Shown: positions 1 through 11,849 of the stretch, one piece after another
How the letters are laid out: each line of letters begins with the position of its first letter
Numbering within the stretch: position 1 is the stretch's first letter
The notes under the pieces: model-generated
What the model was told of the DNA's origin: nothing
The model's input: the letters and a program-made list of their open reading frames with translations, nothing else
Databases searched by the model: none
Assembly: GCA_037953625.1 (NCBI GenBank)
Contig: CM075653.1
Span: forward strand, 7,688,001 to 7,752,000
Source of the DNA: Crotalaria pallida
Taxonomy: Eukaryota > Streptophyta > Magnoliopsida > Fabales > Fabaceae
Direction: 5' to 3'
Length of the DNA: 64,000 bases
Translations under genes and position numbers: made by a program

Positions 1-324
1 ACTTGCATTCTTATTTTTTCATGAATAATTATATTTCTATGTATTTATGTGGTTATATATTGCTTAAAAAAAGTAAACTATTAAATCAATAAAAAATTTC
101 TCAAATGCTTTTAACTATCTAGATAATATTTTGATGTTAGGAGGAAAAAGTGTTAAATGTGAAGAGTTTTCGGATTGCCCCTAATAACCAACTAATGGCA
201 AGGTTATAAAAACTTTGTTGGCAACGTTAAAACCGTGGAAGGTTTGTAGTTTTTTTTTCCAATCTATGTACAATTATTTTTTTTTTAGAAGATGTGATGC
301 TATTTTATGCATATTTATTTTGTT

Positions 325-466
325 AAAAAAATATTAATTTATAATGATGGATATCAAAACAGCTCTAATTTTATATATAGTTATAGATACTTTAATCAAT
401 TTATCTATAACTATATATAAAGTTAGAGCTGTTTTGATATCCACCATTATAAATTAATATTTTTTT
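325..466. repeat. Long hairpin / MITE-like inverted repeat
   Basis: Two arms of about 65 bp (325-389 and 402-466) are reverse complements with only two mismatches by eye, separated by a 12-bp AT-rich loop. The arms start and end in A7/T7 runs. It has the shape of a foldback MITE, but I see no convincing target-site duplication, so the superfamily is unknown. A transcript across it would form a long, nearly perfect hairpin. Confidence 0.75.
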
Positions 467-1210
467 CTTCTAATCAATTAAAACAATGACAACAATCAAT
501 AATAAAAATAGTTGTTAAATAAAATAGAGGTCAGGCAAAATTAAAAAAAAAATGCTATTAGTTAAATAGGTAATTAAAGAACCCATTTAATGTTGACTGT
601 TGTTGTAAAAATAAAGTTCATTAATTCACTTATTTAAACTTTATAGGTTAAATGAATAAATGGAAAAGTCAAATTTAGATATTATGTTGAGAATTATTAA
701 TAATTGAAAGGTAGAATAAATGTGTAACTATAATTTTTTTTTAATAGTAAAAATACTATTAAAAAAATATTTTTGGGCCCTGGACGACTGTCCTCAAGGC
801 CCTTGCTCAGGGCCAGGCTTGTGTGTAAGATCATTATGAGGAAATTTATGTCCATTAAGAAAATAGATTAAGGTTGTTAGTGGTATTGAAAATGTAAACA
901 TTTAATAGTTTTTCAAAATTACCCCTATAATTGTTATTGTGATTCTAAAAAGTGTTAACTTAACAGGGAAATTTTCGAAAAGAAATAATTAATATTATTG
1001 GAAATTGGAAAAGAGTCTTACAAATATGACCAAATTTTTTTACGTAAAAGGGTCTTACAAATAGAATTAGAAGGAGTATATGCTATGATTGGAATGTTGA
1101 GTTAATTAAGGAAGTATAATATAGAGGTAATGACATGAAAAGTAAAAAATAAAATTTAAGCATATATTGGGTCAGGCTCCATTCCCTTTGTGTTTGTGGT
1201 CCACGCACGA
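467..1210. other. AT-rich intergenic DNA, no gene seen
   Basis: No coding pattern, RNA gene or clear terminal repeat was found. The stretch is AT-rich with poly-A/T runs and one short GC-rich patch at about 774-820 that I could not assign. Confidence 0.5.
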
Positions 1211-1218
1211 TTTGCCAT

Positions 1219-1954
1219 TAGGGATGGCAACGGGGCGGGGATAGGGCGGGGGGTACTTTCCCATTCCCCATCCTCGGGTCCCATTCCTCCCCCATCCCCA
1301 TCCCCAAACCCCATCTCGGGTAGAAATTGTTCCTCATCCCCATTCCCCACGGTCCCCACGGTTTCCACGGGGTCCCCAATCATACGCGAATTTTTTTAAA
1401 AAGAATCGTAACTTCCATTTGACTCGTCATAAAATTAACCCTGCTTAATAGTATTTTCAAAAGATGCATAGTACTTAAAATAATCATTAAAAGTCAAATA
1501 ATTCAATCTAAGAAATATAATAAAAATAATCAAAAGGTTAATATTTGTTTTAAAATTAGACAATTACAAACTTTTTTTTTATAGTAAAGACAGGCTTTAT
1601 AAAACAGGCAAAGCCATAGGGGCTGAAAGTTCTACAAAGAAATGCTTAAGGAACCATGGGGTGTCAAACCAGACTGGTATGTAGTTGAAATTAGGGTTGA
1701 AAGGTGAAATTACCAAAAAAACCAATTCTTTTAATTACATAAAAGTTAAAAACTAAGGGTGTATATGTAAAATAGGCGGGGAACGGGGCCCCGCGGGGAC
1801 GGGGGGACCTATCCCATTCCCGGCCCCGAAATCTGTACGGGGGAAAACTCCCCCCCATCCCCGACCCCGACGGGGAAAAATCCCCGAAATCGGGGACCCG
1901 AACGGGGCGTTCCCCGCGGGGATCCCCGAATGACATTCCCCATTGCCACCCCTA
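1219..1954. mobile_element. Non-autonomous hAT element (GC-rich ends)
   Basis: The left end reads TAGGGATGGCAACGGGG and the right end, inverted, reads TAGGGGTGGCAATGGGG, a typical hAT terminal inverted repeat. The flanks TTTGCCAT (1211-1218) and ATTGTCAT (about 1954-1961) agree at 6 of 8 positions, consistent with a decayed 8-bp TSD. Both subterminal regions are extremely GC-rich (runs of CCCC/GGGG) while the middle is AT-rich. No transposase is encoded; small open frames over the GC-rich ends are compositional artefacts. Confidence 0.7.
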
Positions 1955-2160
1955 TTGTCATCCTTGGATAGATAACAGACTCTAGTAGAGGAAGAGGTTG
2001 ACTAGTTGAGGTTTAGATAGGGGTTCGCGATGGGGGGGGGGGGGATCAAGTCCGGAGAGGTTGGGCGATGGAGATGGAGAAGAAGGGGAAAGAGGGTTTG
2101 GAGTGAATAAGAAAGCGAAAGATAATAACAAACATGGAAAAGGGGGAGCCAAAACAAATA

Positions 2161-2257
2161 CTCCCTCCGATCCTTATTATAAGCACCCTTTTTGTGACAG
2201 AGAAAGGGAGCTTATAATAAGACAGAGAAAGGGGTTTACAATAAGGATCGGATGGAG
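2161..2257. mobile_element. Short Stowaway-like MITE
   Basis: A 97-bp unit has ends CTCCCTCCGATCC and its near reverse complement GGATCGGATGGAG, flanked by TA on each side (2159-2160 and 2258-2259). TA target sites plus CTCCCTCCG ends mark Tc1/mariner-type Stowaway MITEs. It has no coding capacity. Confidence 0.7.
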
Positions 2258-2948
2258 TACATTATTTGTCAAAGAGGGAGAAAAAAGAAAGATATTATGC
2301 TAACCAGGACAAAAAAAATATTGATACTCTATGTTAAAGTCTTAAAACTTGTACACTAGAGGTGAAAAATCAGAAGCAAAAAAACACTAGCAGAAACTTA
2401 TTTTGGAAAAAAAATAAATAATATTTGAGATCTAAAACTATTTTAGGGTGTCCAAAAACATACCCCTTGTTTCATAAATCATTTCTAGCCACTAGCCACT
2501 AGCCAGAGCTTTCCATGTTTCTCCTTCTACAAAAAATAGCGTTCTATTCGAATCCGATAGAATCCAACAGTGTTTTACTTTGATTATGCCTGTATTAAGC
2601 CGAATCTCAGTTATTAAAAAAAATAAATCAGGTATTATCTAGTAGTTTAGATGCTTCACACGATTGTAAGGAGAGTTGCAATGTATAACAGTACCCTTCA
2701 TAAAGGATTATACTAATAGTGCAAATTCCCTTATAGGCTATGTATGACATATCTGCTAGAAAGGGTCCTAAAACAAAGTCCACTATAATGTATGGTATCA
2801 TTTGGTAAATAATCAAACAGCAATTCAAGTAATAATAATGTCATAAGCATGCAATTATAAAGTCAGCTCCACATATGTAAAAAAAAATCTCTGAAATATA
2901 AAGTACTTAAAAGAAAAATCTGAAATGTGGCCCAAAAATTCATCTCCC
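2258..2948. other. Region downstream of the EF-hand gene
   Basis: AT-rich DNA between the Stowaway-like element and the stop codon of the minus-strand EF-hand gene. It should contain the 3' UTR and polyadenylation site of that gene, but I cannot place the cleavage site. Nothing else is recognised. Confidence 0.4.
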
Positions 2949-5900
2949 TCAAGCGAATTCCTGATATAAGGGATTAGACTCAAGCTGCTCTGCAAATTTG
3001 TCTAGGATTTCCTTCAGAAGTTTTTCCAGCTCCTCTTTCTCTAACTCCACACCTTCTTTTTCTTTTGCTACTACATCAGCAAAAACATCATCATAAAGAA
3101 GAGCAACTGCTTCGTCAACTTCAATCAGCGGTAAACCCAAGTCCTTAGCATTTTTCTCTAGGAAACTCCTTAGTATTTCTACGCTCCCCAAGCCATCCTT
3201 TGCCTCTGGTTTTTCCTGCAGTACCTTCTCCACAATGCTGCTTAATTCCTCTTCCTTTGTCAGTACCTGCAGCATTGTCCAGAACATAAATTGATCAATA
3301 AGAATTGAAGAAGAGTTGATGGGACTGAAGGACTCAAGACATCGCTAGCAGTAAATAAAGTTATAAACTTTTATAATTGTCTCAAACAATTGTTGGGGAG
3401 TGAAAAAGGTAAACATCTTCAGAAGTCTTTGATGCTTTTCAACAAGGGTCTTGCTAACCTGTATAAAGAATCACGTATTTTATTGGGAAACTACCTTAAC
3501 CTCCTTTGAGTTTTGGCTTAATCACACTCAGACACCTTTTATTTTTCAAAAGCTATACTTACCTCGCTTGAGATTCAGCATTACAATCATATGATTGTGA
3601 TTAAAACTTTGTAAAAAAATAGATACTATGGTATCTATAAATGAAAACATAAGATTAAGACACAATATTTTCAAGTAGCCTATGGAAGATACCTGTCTCA
3701 ACTTGAAGCCATTTACGACTTGGATTTTCTGGATAGAAATGATATTCTTTTTGGAAAGCTCCTGTTCTACATCTTGCAGTACAGACTGGAGAAGCTGGGC
3801 AAATTGTGCCTGGCCCAATTCTTCTTCCCCATCAGCTCCATGTTTTACCAACAAGTCATTCAGCAGAGGAAATTCTGCTCATTTATGCTAAAGTCAGTGT
3901 TGTGAGACCAAAAAAATTGCCATGTATGGAGCTGATAAATAAATAAAGCCTATGTATTATATACAACACAGATTGTGGCCAGTTTCAAATAACAGAAAGT
4001 AATAAATAGTTCTCAGTATCCTTTAAATGGATATAAATTTGAGCATCTACCATAGATGCATCATGGGTAAGAATCCTATTCTAAAGCAGCGAAATTCCAG
4101 AGCAATGTAAGTATGGAACATAGGCCATAGATGCTACCAGTATAAAAAGATGTATGCCCTGTTAACTAAACCAAGTGCAACATTGTCAAATTAGACATTA
4201 TCACAGCTCACAGATGAACAACAATCAGCACAAGTACATACGTGGTATGGCTCATTAAGATGCGAAAGTGTCATTAATTTTAAGAGGGGAAACGTAGGCA
4301 ACTCAAAGGATCGGTCCTTTCTTTCACTTGGGGTTATAGCCTATAGGTCAGCTATACGATTTGGAAGGTGCCTTATACACAATGCAATAGGCCTGAAACC
4401 AGAGATCAAAACACCCATTTTGTGATAGGAAAGAAATGAGAGATCAAAACACCCATAGTAAGATCTAGCTAAATTTTAACTCTTCTTTGCAGGATTCATT
4501 ACATAGTCTCCTAAAAAGTCTATGGTACTCTGATGCAAATTCTTGTGCATTCCAGAACTTAAAACAACTCTGGAACCGACAAGTTTAATCAGTTCTACAT
4601 AGAAATATAAAGTCATATACACCTCAGGGGATTAATCAGGGCAGGCTAAAATCTCTAACCTTATCCTAGATAGAACATTTTTGGAGTTATCTGCTAGTTA
4701 GAGCATTTTCTTCTTAAAACATTAGTGCATTTTCTTCTTAACACTGCAACTCCATTGGGAAAACCTCTATCCATCTAACAAGGCATGACCATAATTCACA
4801 GGGAGCAAAAGAAAAGAAAAAAAAAATAGGGTAGAGCAGAAACCTATTGCTCATGATAGGAAAAAGCTCCAGAGCAAAAAGAAGTGTACCTTTGATATGT
4901 TTGAGTTACATCTATCAGATTTAAGATTACGTTTCAAATCGCAGAAAAGGACAAGGCCTAAAGTACGTAGCAATCAAGACAGAACAGGGACTGAGTGAGG
5001 CTCATATTCACAGAATCAGATTATCAATCGACAAAATTGAAGAAGCTAATGCAAAACAAAGATAAGGTATCTATACCCGTTTCACCTGGAAATAAGAACC
5101 AAAAAAAATGGAAAAACAAACATAATCTTCCAAAATGAAAAATAAAGTGAACCTGAGAAAGGAGGAACACCCATCTCCACTCCCATTTGCTCAAGTGCAT
5201 TCCGAATTTCAGTCTTTCTGATTTTCCCCTTATCTTCAACATCTAAATCAGTGAATAGATTTTCTGCTAACATGGCAAAGTCATCTTCGTCCTCCAGTAG
5301 CAAGTGAAGAGTACTTCCATCCAAGACCGATATAACAATAGGATTATCTATACAAATAGAATTTGAATGTAAGCAGTATTATATATTTGCTTTGACAAAA
5401 TATCAAGTAATGACTATTTGCTCCTGAAAGCATAATATGCATTGATTTTGTGTGCGTGTATGAAGAGCATGGTTTTAAATTACGGTAACGGCCACTTCCA
5501 GTATTGTGGCAGGGAAAAGTTTTTGGTAGCCGCATCACGGCTTCGTTGCGGTATTTTTCTGTTATTTGGATTGACACAACAATTGTGGCTGTGAACCACA
5601 ACAGCAATATTGCTGCCGCATCACTGCATCAGGGTTGTGGTCCCCAATTTTGAACCTTGAATGGAAAACTTATGAACAACTTCTAGAATATACCAAAATT
5701 ACATTATTCCATATGCAAAAAAAGATAAAAACAAAACTTCCAGCAATTTTTATTCCTTGGAAGGTAAAAGTCCATGTCAACAAACTAAATTGTCCAGGTC
5801 AGGTTACTGTCCAATTTGATCCAACGAGGAGCTTAAGACTTTTAAGCTTTTTAGTATTATTTTCTCCACAATTCTCCTGGTTTTTACTCTTTTTTTCTTT

Positions 5901-7354
5901 CAAAAACTGGAAGTATCCCAGTCATATTAGACCCAGACTATAATCTGTACCGAGCTGGCAAGACAAATTGGCAAAGCTCTCTTAAGTTTTAACACTTATT
6001 TTTTCACTCACAAAACTCAAACCCAGTTTGAAACTTACTTGAGGGAAATGCACTTCTTCCACTCGGACCAACTACTTCCTAAACATTTTGCAATTGGAAT
6101 AAGAAAATGGAGTAAAACGTCAATTTGGTCATGAGATTGATGTCATAGGCCAAGTTGGTCCTGAAATTGTGAAAACGTCAATTTTGTGCACACCATAAAT
6201 CAATTTGGTCCATACGAGAATAATTTAAATTTTTTTTCGCCATGGACAAAATTGATCAACGCTGTTCAAAATCATGGACCAAATTGACATTTCCTTATCT
6301 AAGGGACCTAATGGATCAATGGTTAGATACCAAATTGATGGATGATATCAATCTCATAGACCAAATTGATCGATGATATTAATCTCAATGACCATAATTC
6401 GATTTGGTCCATACGAGAATGTCATAATTTTTTTTTTGCCACGGACCAAATTGATTGACGATGTTCAAAGTCAGGGACTAAATTGTCATCTCCTTATCTA
6501 AGAGACCTAATTGATCGACAATATCAATCTCATATACCAAGTTGATCGATGATGATATCATTGAACATAATTCAAGTTGGCCCATACGATAATGTTATAA
6601 TTTTATTTTTTTTTGCCATGGACCAAATTGATCGACAATGTTCAAAGTCAGGGACCAAATTGACATTTTCTTATTGAAGAGACCTAACTTATCAATAATA
6701 TCAATCTCAGATACCGAATTGATCGATGATATCAATGTCAAAGACCAAATTGATCGATGATATTAATCTCAATTATCATAATTCAATTTGGTCCATACGA
6801 GAATATTATAATTTTATTTTTTTTTGCCAATGGACCAAATTGATTGAATATGTTCAAAGTCAGGGACCAAATTGTCATTTCCTTATCTAAGTGACTTAAT
6901 TGATCAACAAAATTGATCCATGATATCAATCTCAGAAACCAAATTGACGTTGTAAAACTAAATATCACGCTCTAAATCAAAAATCAATGGACAAAATAGT
7001 AAAATCGCAACATATCATAATATAAATATTTATTTATTATTATTACTATTATTATTAACCTCTGAGTTCATCGGTGATCGCGGTTACGTAGTCTCTGAGA
7101 ATTTGTGCAGCCTTTTCAGCACCGTGCTCCGTAGAGCGGAAAGCGTCGGTATCGGTGACTCCAATACGTGAGAGAGCGGAGACATTGAGAGTTTGTGGAA
7201 TTGAGAGACCGAAGAGCGAAGAGGAGAGTCTGGAATGAGCAATGTCGAGAATTCGAGCTCCGGTGAGATTGGCGCCGTGGTCGGCAGCAGGAAGAGCGAG
7301 ATCGACGGCTTTGAGGTGAGTTCCGTCGAGTATTTGCAAACCTCCGTCTGACAT
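2949..7354 (-). CDS. EF-hand calcium-binding family protein, 4 exons, 329 aa
   Basis: Exons by splice-site inspection: 7354-7060, 5347-5153, 3874-3693 and 3266-2949. All junctions are GT..AG and phases (1, 1, 0) join to 990 bp without a stop. The protein starts with a plant-type segment (MSDGGLQILDGTHL), then VLDGSTLHLLLEDEDDF, followed by one recognisable EF loop, DVEDKGKIRKTE at about residue 130, with Gly at position 6, Ile at 8 and Glu at 12 but Lys at 5, so calcium binding may be weak. The C-terminal third is Leu/Glu/Lys-rich and probably helical, with a degenerate second EF-like segment. It matches my memory of an uncharacterised plant EF-hand family of about 330-375 residues; a calcium-sensor role is inferred. 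The introns are enlarged by a minisatellite (intron 1) and a MITE-like repeat (5471-5656, intron 1). Confidence 0.85.
5471..5656. repeat. MITE-like element in EF-hand intron 1
   Basis: The ends GGTTTTAAATTACGG and, inverted, GGTTCAAAATTGGGG resemble each other, and the interior is rich in GCCGCA/TGCGGC-like words unlike the surrounding intron. I read it as a small inverted-repeat transposon fossil. I saw no clean TSD, so the superfamily is open. Confidence 0.45.
6120..6955. repeat. Minisatellite in EF-hand intron 1, about 4 units of about 200 bp
   Basis: Units beginning at about 6241, 6439, 6618 and 6829 each carry GGACCAAATTGAT, then GTTCAAAGTCAGGGAC, CCTTATCTAAG and CAATTTGGTCCATACGAGAA. 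Within units a shorter motif (GATCGATGATATCAATCTCA then ACCAAATTGA) recurs. Spacing varies (about 199, 179 and 211 bp), so the array has diverged. It lies wholly inside the first intron (7059-5348). Confidence 0.8.
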
Positions 7355-7361
7355 TTTGACT

Positions 7362-7385
7362 GAGAGAGAGAGAGAGAGAGAAAGA
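7362..7385. repeat. GA/CT microsatellite in 5' UTR of the EF-hand gene
   Basis: A run of GA dinucleotides starts about 8 bp upstream of the minus-strand start codon (7354), so the transcript would have a CT-rich leader. Such runs are common in plant 5' UTRs. Confidence 0.6.
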
Positions 7386-7608
7386 GTTTGGTAAGAAGCT
7401 TAGGTGAGAAGAGAAGAGAAGAGAGGAAAAGGAGAGAAGTAGAGAAGAAGGGGAGACTAGTCAAGAAATGATGTTACGAGTTTTAACCAATCCAATTGTT
7501 ACGCGTTCAAGTCTTTGTCTCAATATTCACTCTATTTCTTTTCAATTTTGATAGGATAAATGGTCCCTTTTTGTGTAGCTATTGCTCAATTTTACTACTC
7601 ACAGAATG

Positions 7609-7868
7609 ATAAATCAACCTATGAAATCAATCTATAAATAAATTTATATCATAAAAAAATGGCATGTATAAACCAACAAAGCCCAGCAGAGTTGGTAGAT
7701 AGCTGGGTTCCTTAAGCATGATGTCAGGGGCTCGATCCTGTCGTGGACATGGAAAATGCTTTGTTGGTAGAGGCAAAATCCACTTCAGTGATCTTTACAC
7801 CAAGTAACACGTGTCACTTCTTTTATGGTGTAGGCTTATTTGTATGTTAATTTTATAGGTTGATAAAT
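7609..7868. mobile_element. MITE with about 60-bp inverted repeats and a tRNA-like core
   Basis: The left end (ATAAATCAACCTATGAAAT) and inverted right end (ATTTATCAACCTATAAAAT) match over about 60 bp. A second member of the family is at 28179-28343. The centre of this copy holds a Pol III promoter-like pair, GCAGAGTTGGTAGA (A box) and GGGGCTCGATCCTG (B box), at about 7685-7745, suggesting a SINE inserted into the MITE. It sits about 250 bp upstream of the EF-hand gene. Confidence 0.6.
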
Positions 7869-7947
7869 GATTTTTCAGTTACATATTTAATCTCATGGTA
7901 TTCACATTTAGTCATTTTAATCCCTCAATTAAATTAAAGGTAATTAG

Positions 7948-8553
7948 TAAGGGTGTTAGCGATCCGATCTCAGATCGCGAGATCGCTCAAATCGAATCAG
8001 ATCGGTCCGAAAAATATAGTCTGGTTTGTCTCATGGTCCGATAATGTATCAAAATTTTCAGACTATTGCTTTATGGTCCGGTCCACGATCTCATTATTTT
8101 TGAGACCATTAAGATCGGACCGGACCGGTTACTTAAAATTTTTTTTTTTTAAAAAAAAACAACACTGCAGCATTCCAGTATGCATGAAAAAATTGTAAGA
8201 ACTAGGCACTTTGAGTATGTTACATGTATGCAGTACCAACATTATTTTATGCAGTACGTACATATGTTGTATGGAGCACTTTGTCCAAGATGTTGTATGG
8301 CAATATGGCAGTAAGCCATAGGGTTTTATAGCAAATTTTTCTTGCTATTTTTTTCTTCTAATTGATGAGTATTTAACTGTGTGCTAAATAGATCGGATTG
8401 GACCGAACCGAATCAATTATGAATGATCTGATTCGATCAGGTCTTTATACATAAAAAATATCTAGATCAAATTAGATTGGACCATATTAATTTAATTGGT
8501 CTGGTCCCTAATATCTATCAAAGACCGGATCGGACTGTTACATTGCATCCCTA
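7948..8553. mobile_element. Non-autonomous hAT element, family shared with 19157-19731
   Basis: The ends TAAGGGTGTTAGCGATCCG and (inverted) TAGGGATGCAATGTAACAG flank an interior full of GATCGGACCGGACC-type words. Flanks GTAATTAG (7940-7947) and GTAAATAA (8554-8561) agree at 6 of 8. The interior matches, in opposite orientation, the element in the AMT2 intron. No transposase is encoded. Confidence 0.7.
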
Positions 8554-8899
8554 GTAAATAAAAACATGAAGTATCAAGTTAGTATGGTTACGTGCCATTT
8601 TTCTTGTAGTAATAATTGAATGTAATCATCGATCAATTTAGTTTCTAACAAATTAAAATTATTACATGTTTTATTCTTGAAAATGTTTGACATGAGTCAC
8701 TTTAATCTCTATTACTTAGAATTAACTAACAACATTAACATTATTGACGTGAGATGGTAAGTGCCAAGATGTCATGGTCATGTTTCATCTACATGTCTAA
8801 TTTATATTTACTCATATTTTTATCATATATAAATAAAATTTTCATTAAATTTCTTATTAGTTTAAAATTAAAATAATATGTTAAATAAATAATAATATG

Positions 8900-9385
8900 T
8901 CTGAGATATTTGAGGTGTTCCAGCCTGAGTTTTCAAGAAGAAGATTGGACTAATCTTGATGTATGACGTTGGCAGCTAGTCATCAATGAAAAAGCCACCT
9001 AGGTCAATATTTTAGTGTATGTTGTGTGAGATAAGTTGGAAATACCTGAGAAATCAAGTTGTGTATATAGGATTATTGCATGGGTGACTAGGGTTTGTAA
9101 CTTGGTGAGGTCAAACTTATCGAATTGTTAAGATAGCGAGAATATTGAAAGTCTTTGTCATCCCAATCAGCTTATCATCAATCGGGATAAGTGATCATGT
9201 TGGGAGTCACAATGATAAACATGACCTAGTTAACCCTAGATACCGTGGACCAAGATAAGAGTTTGGGCAACTTGAGTTTGGGTTATTCAGCTAATCCAGT
9301 AGGTATTAGGGCTAGACCTGGCTAACGTGGCCATTTAGTAATCTTGGTCAACATGCTCAATTTAGTCCAATCACCAATCTATAAC
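8900..9385 (+). repeat. Dispersed repeat, inverted partner at 46735-47230
   Basis: This segment aligns by eye over nearly 500 bp with the reverse complement of 46735-47230; shared words include ATGACGTTGGCA/ATGACGTTGACA, TAGGTCAATATTTT, CATCCCAATCAGC/GATCCCAATCAGC and TTGGGAGTCA. Length and lack of coding suggest fragments of one retroelement LTR or untranslated region, but ends and TSDs were not found. Confidence 0.55.
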
Positions 9386-10680
9386 AAATAATATATTCTA
9401 ATTAAATTTTTTATTATTTTTCAAATTAAAATAATATGTTACTAACATTTATGAAATTCTTCTAGTAGGGGTGAGCAAAGCTCAACCTATCCCATAACCC
9501 ACTCTCGATCGACGCATAATCCTAAATTCAAGAAAACAGTAATTATTGATATCAAAATAAAAAATTATTATTTATATTACATAAGAAAATTCTTTGAAAA
9601 TATTAAATATTAAAAAAAATTGAATTTTAGTGTCTCAAATTAAATTAGACAAAGTGTTTTAAATATCATTTATTTAAACCCTTAAAAAGCATAAAAAACA
9701 TATAAAATTGTAAAAGAAAAATAGCCTAGTGAGAAAGTCATTTACTTTGTTTTTTATAGGTCATGGGTTCAACTCTCACCCAGTTGACATCTGTCATCGT
9801 GAAGATGACACGTGGCCATGCCAACATCGCATTTTTAACATGTCACTTTAGCACGTAATGATGTTTGTTAACTCCAAGTAATGGAAGGGCTATAATGGCT
9901 AATTTCAAACACTTTCAAGGACTAAAAAAATAATTTTAATTAATCTGTCAATAACTAAATTGATTGGTAGCTACACATTGTCAAAGACCAAAGTGACCCA
10001 TTTGTTGGAAAAATATGGAGAATATACACTAAAAATACTTAAAGTAAGAACATGATCTGAGTTAGGCTTGTCAAAGACACTATCCTTAAGATCTATTCGC
10101 GCACCGCGACGATTCCCCAGAATCTAGCAGACCCTTCTGATAAATACCAGGTAACAGAACTGACAGTATATTGTATATTAATGTAACCCAATATTGAGAA
10201 AATGAGAATTAAAAACTTAAAAGAAGAAGGAGAATAAATGCTTTAAATATACTCAATTTTATGACAAAAGTCTAAGAAGCATATTTCTTCTTTGTCGTGG
10301 TGATATAATATATATAGAAGAAAAAAAACTGCAACACACCACTTAGACACAATGCACTGTCAGAAAGTAGTTAACCTCCATCAAATTGAAAAGTTGCATT
10401 TCTTCATAATATATCCACTGAAAGGTTGCATTCTTTTGTTACAACTAGTTAAAAAACAATTCAAAATTAATTAACCAATCAACTATTAAAAGATATTATA
10501 ATATACACGACAAATATACATTATCATCAAATAAATATAAAGTCTAGTTCAAAAATATTTAATATATAAAAAAATATTTTGAAATAATAATAATAATTTT
10601 TACAACACCATCATCATAAAAACGACACATAGACATGCAATGCTAATTTGACACTTAACACATCACATACAAAAATACAA
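9386..10680. other. AT-rich intergenic DNA with a possible SINE head
   Basis: No gene seen. At 9722-9780 the words TAGCCTAGTGAGAAAG and GGTCATGGGTTCAACTC resemble tRNA-derived A and B boxes, hinting at a degraded SINE on the plus strand. The remainder is AT-rich without a recognised feature. Confidence 0.35.
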
Positions 10681-11849
10681 GGAAATTTCTATCCACACCC
10701 AAGTTTTACTAACTACATCCATTATTTTTTACATTTTTACGTAAATTTTCGAAAATACCTTTTTTACATTTACTAAATCCAAGCCATTTTACTATCCACA
10801 CCCAAATCCCTTCTTCTCCAAAACCTCTTCTTCTTCAAAACCTTTTTTTCTTCTTCAAAATCCTCAGCTTCAAAGTCCTCTCATGGTCTAAGGAATCACT
10901 CTTTATCTATCATAACGGGAAGCCTTCATTTACACTACTAGCAGCGTTGCGGTTGTGGGTAACTTCTCAAAATAAAAGGAGGTCCGTTGGACATCTTGCA
11001 TATTCTGGTTACGTTCTTTACTGTCTCCAGAAAATGAAATTTTCATCATGAAATGGCTTTCGAAAACTTGCCCTGCTATCTTAAAGAACATGCCAACATG
11101 TATTGAGGATGACAACTTGCTTCCGAAAGCAATGGATTGTCAAGATTTTTATACTTTCATGGAGTTCACAAAATTAATGTTTTCCAAGGATGAGATTTAT
11201 ACTTTTGTTACCATGGCAGAGGACTTTGAAGAAGAAGAGGTTTTGGAGAAAAAGGGGTTTGGGTGCGGATAGTAAAAGGGTTTGAGTGTAGATAGCAAAG
11301 TGGTTTGGGTGTGGTAAAAATAAAAAGGACATTTTTGAAAGTTTAAGTAAAATTGTAAAAAATAATGTTTTTTTTTATTAGCAAAGAAAATTTATTAATA
11401 TCAAATTGAGTATAAGTACTCAAAAACAACCACCAATACAATGTATACATCAAATACCACTTGCAACACTACACCCTCGTGGCATACAATCATATGAAAT
11501 TCATGATCAAAATAAACTACCCCTCGTGGCATACAATCATATGAAATTCATGATCAAAATAAACTACCCCAACATGCTAAAAACACCTTGAAGACATACA
11601 AAAGGATTTACCATTACTTATTATAATCAATTAATTAATAATGTTATGATCTCTCCAGCAGTGCCAAACAATTCTGTTGATTTAAACACCAATACTCATG
11701 TGAGTAACAATTGGCATCTATATCCTCTTTAATAATAATAAGTCAAAATTTAATACTTATATTCTCGACAATTCCTTCAACATTCAGATGTTCTCCATGC
11801 AAAAAATAATGGGTGTAGTCCGTAAAACTTGGGTGTGATAGAAATACCC
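10681..11849. mobile_element. Non-autonomous long-TIR (Mutator-like) element with nested retroposon
   Basis: The left arm starts GGAAATTTCTATCCACACCC and the inverted right arm GGGTATTTCTATCACACCC; similarity continues through an internal GAAGAAGAGGTTTTGGAG inverted motif, giving arms of roughly 150 bp. Flanks AAATACAA and AAATATAA resemble a decayed TSD. The right arm is interrupted at 11366-11805 by an insertion flanked by AAAAAATAATG on both sides. The middle (about 10930-11270) has a short open frame that I do not recognise; it could be a captured host fragment. Confidence 0.6.
11366..11805 (-). mobile_element. Retroposon (LINE-like 3' end) nested in the long-TIR element
   Basis: An 11-bp direct repeat AAAAAATAATG flanks the segment. 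The low-coordinate edge is a T run followed by ATTAGCAAAGAAAATTTATT, i.e. a minus-strand poly-A tail with a 3' end of the kind seen in plant LINEs. It contains a 46-bp tandem duplication (CCCTCGTGGCATACAATCAT... twice, about 11475-11567). No coding sequence remains. Confidence 0.5.

Noticed and set aside
1156..1936. Gly/Pro-rich open frames on both strands
   Set aside because: They overlap the GC-rich ends of a hAT element on both strands and come from CCCC/GGGG composition, not from a gene.
7084..7464. Longer minus-strand frame starting upstream of the EF-hand gene
   Set aside because: It is a different frame through the GA-repeat leader and exon 1; the 7354 start gives the conserved N-terminus and correct splicing.
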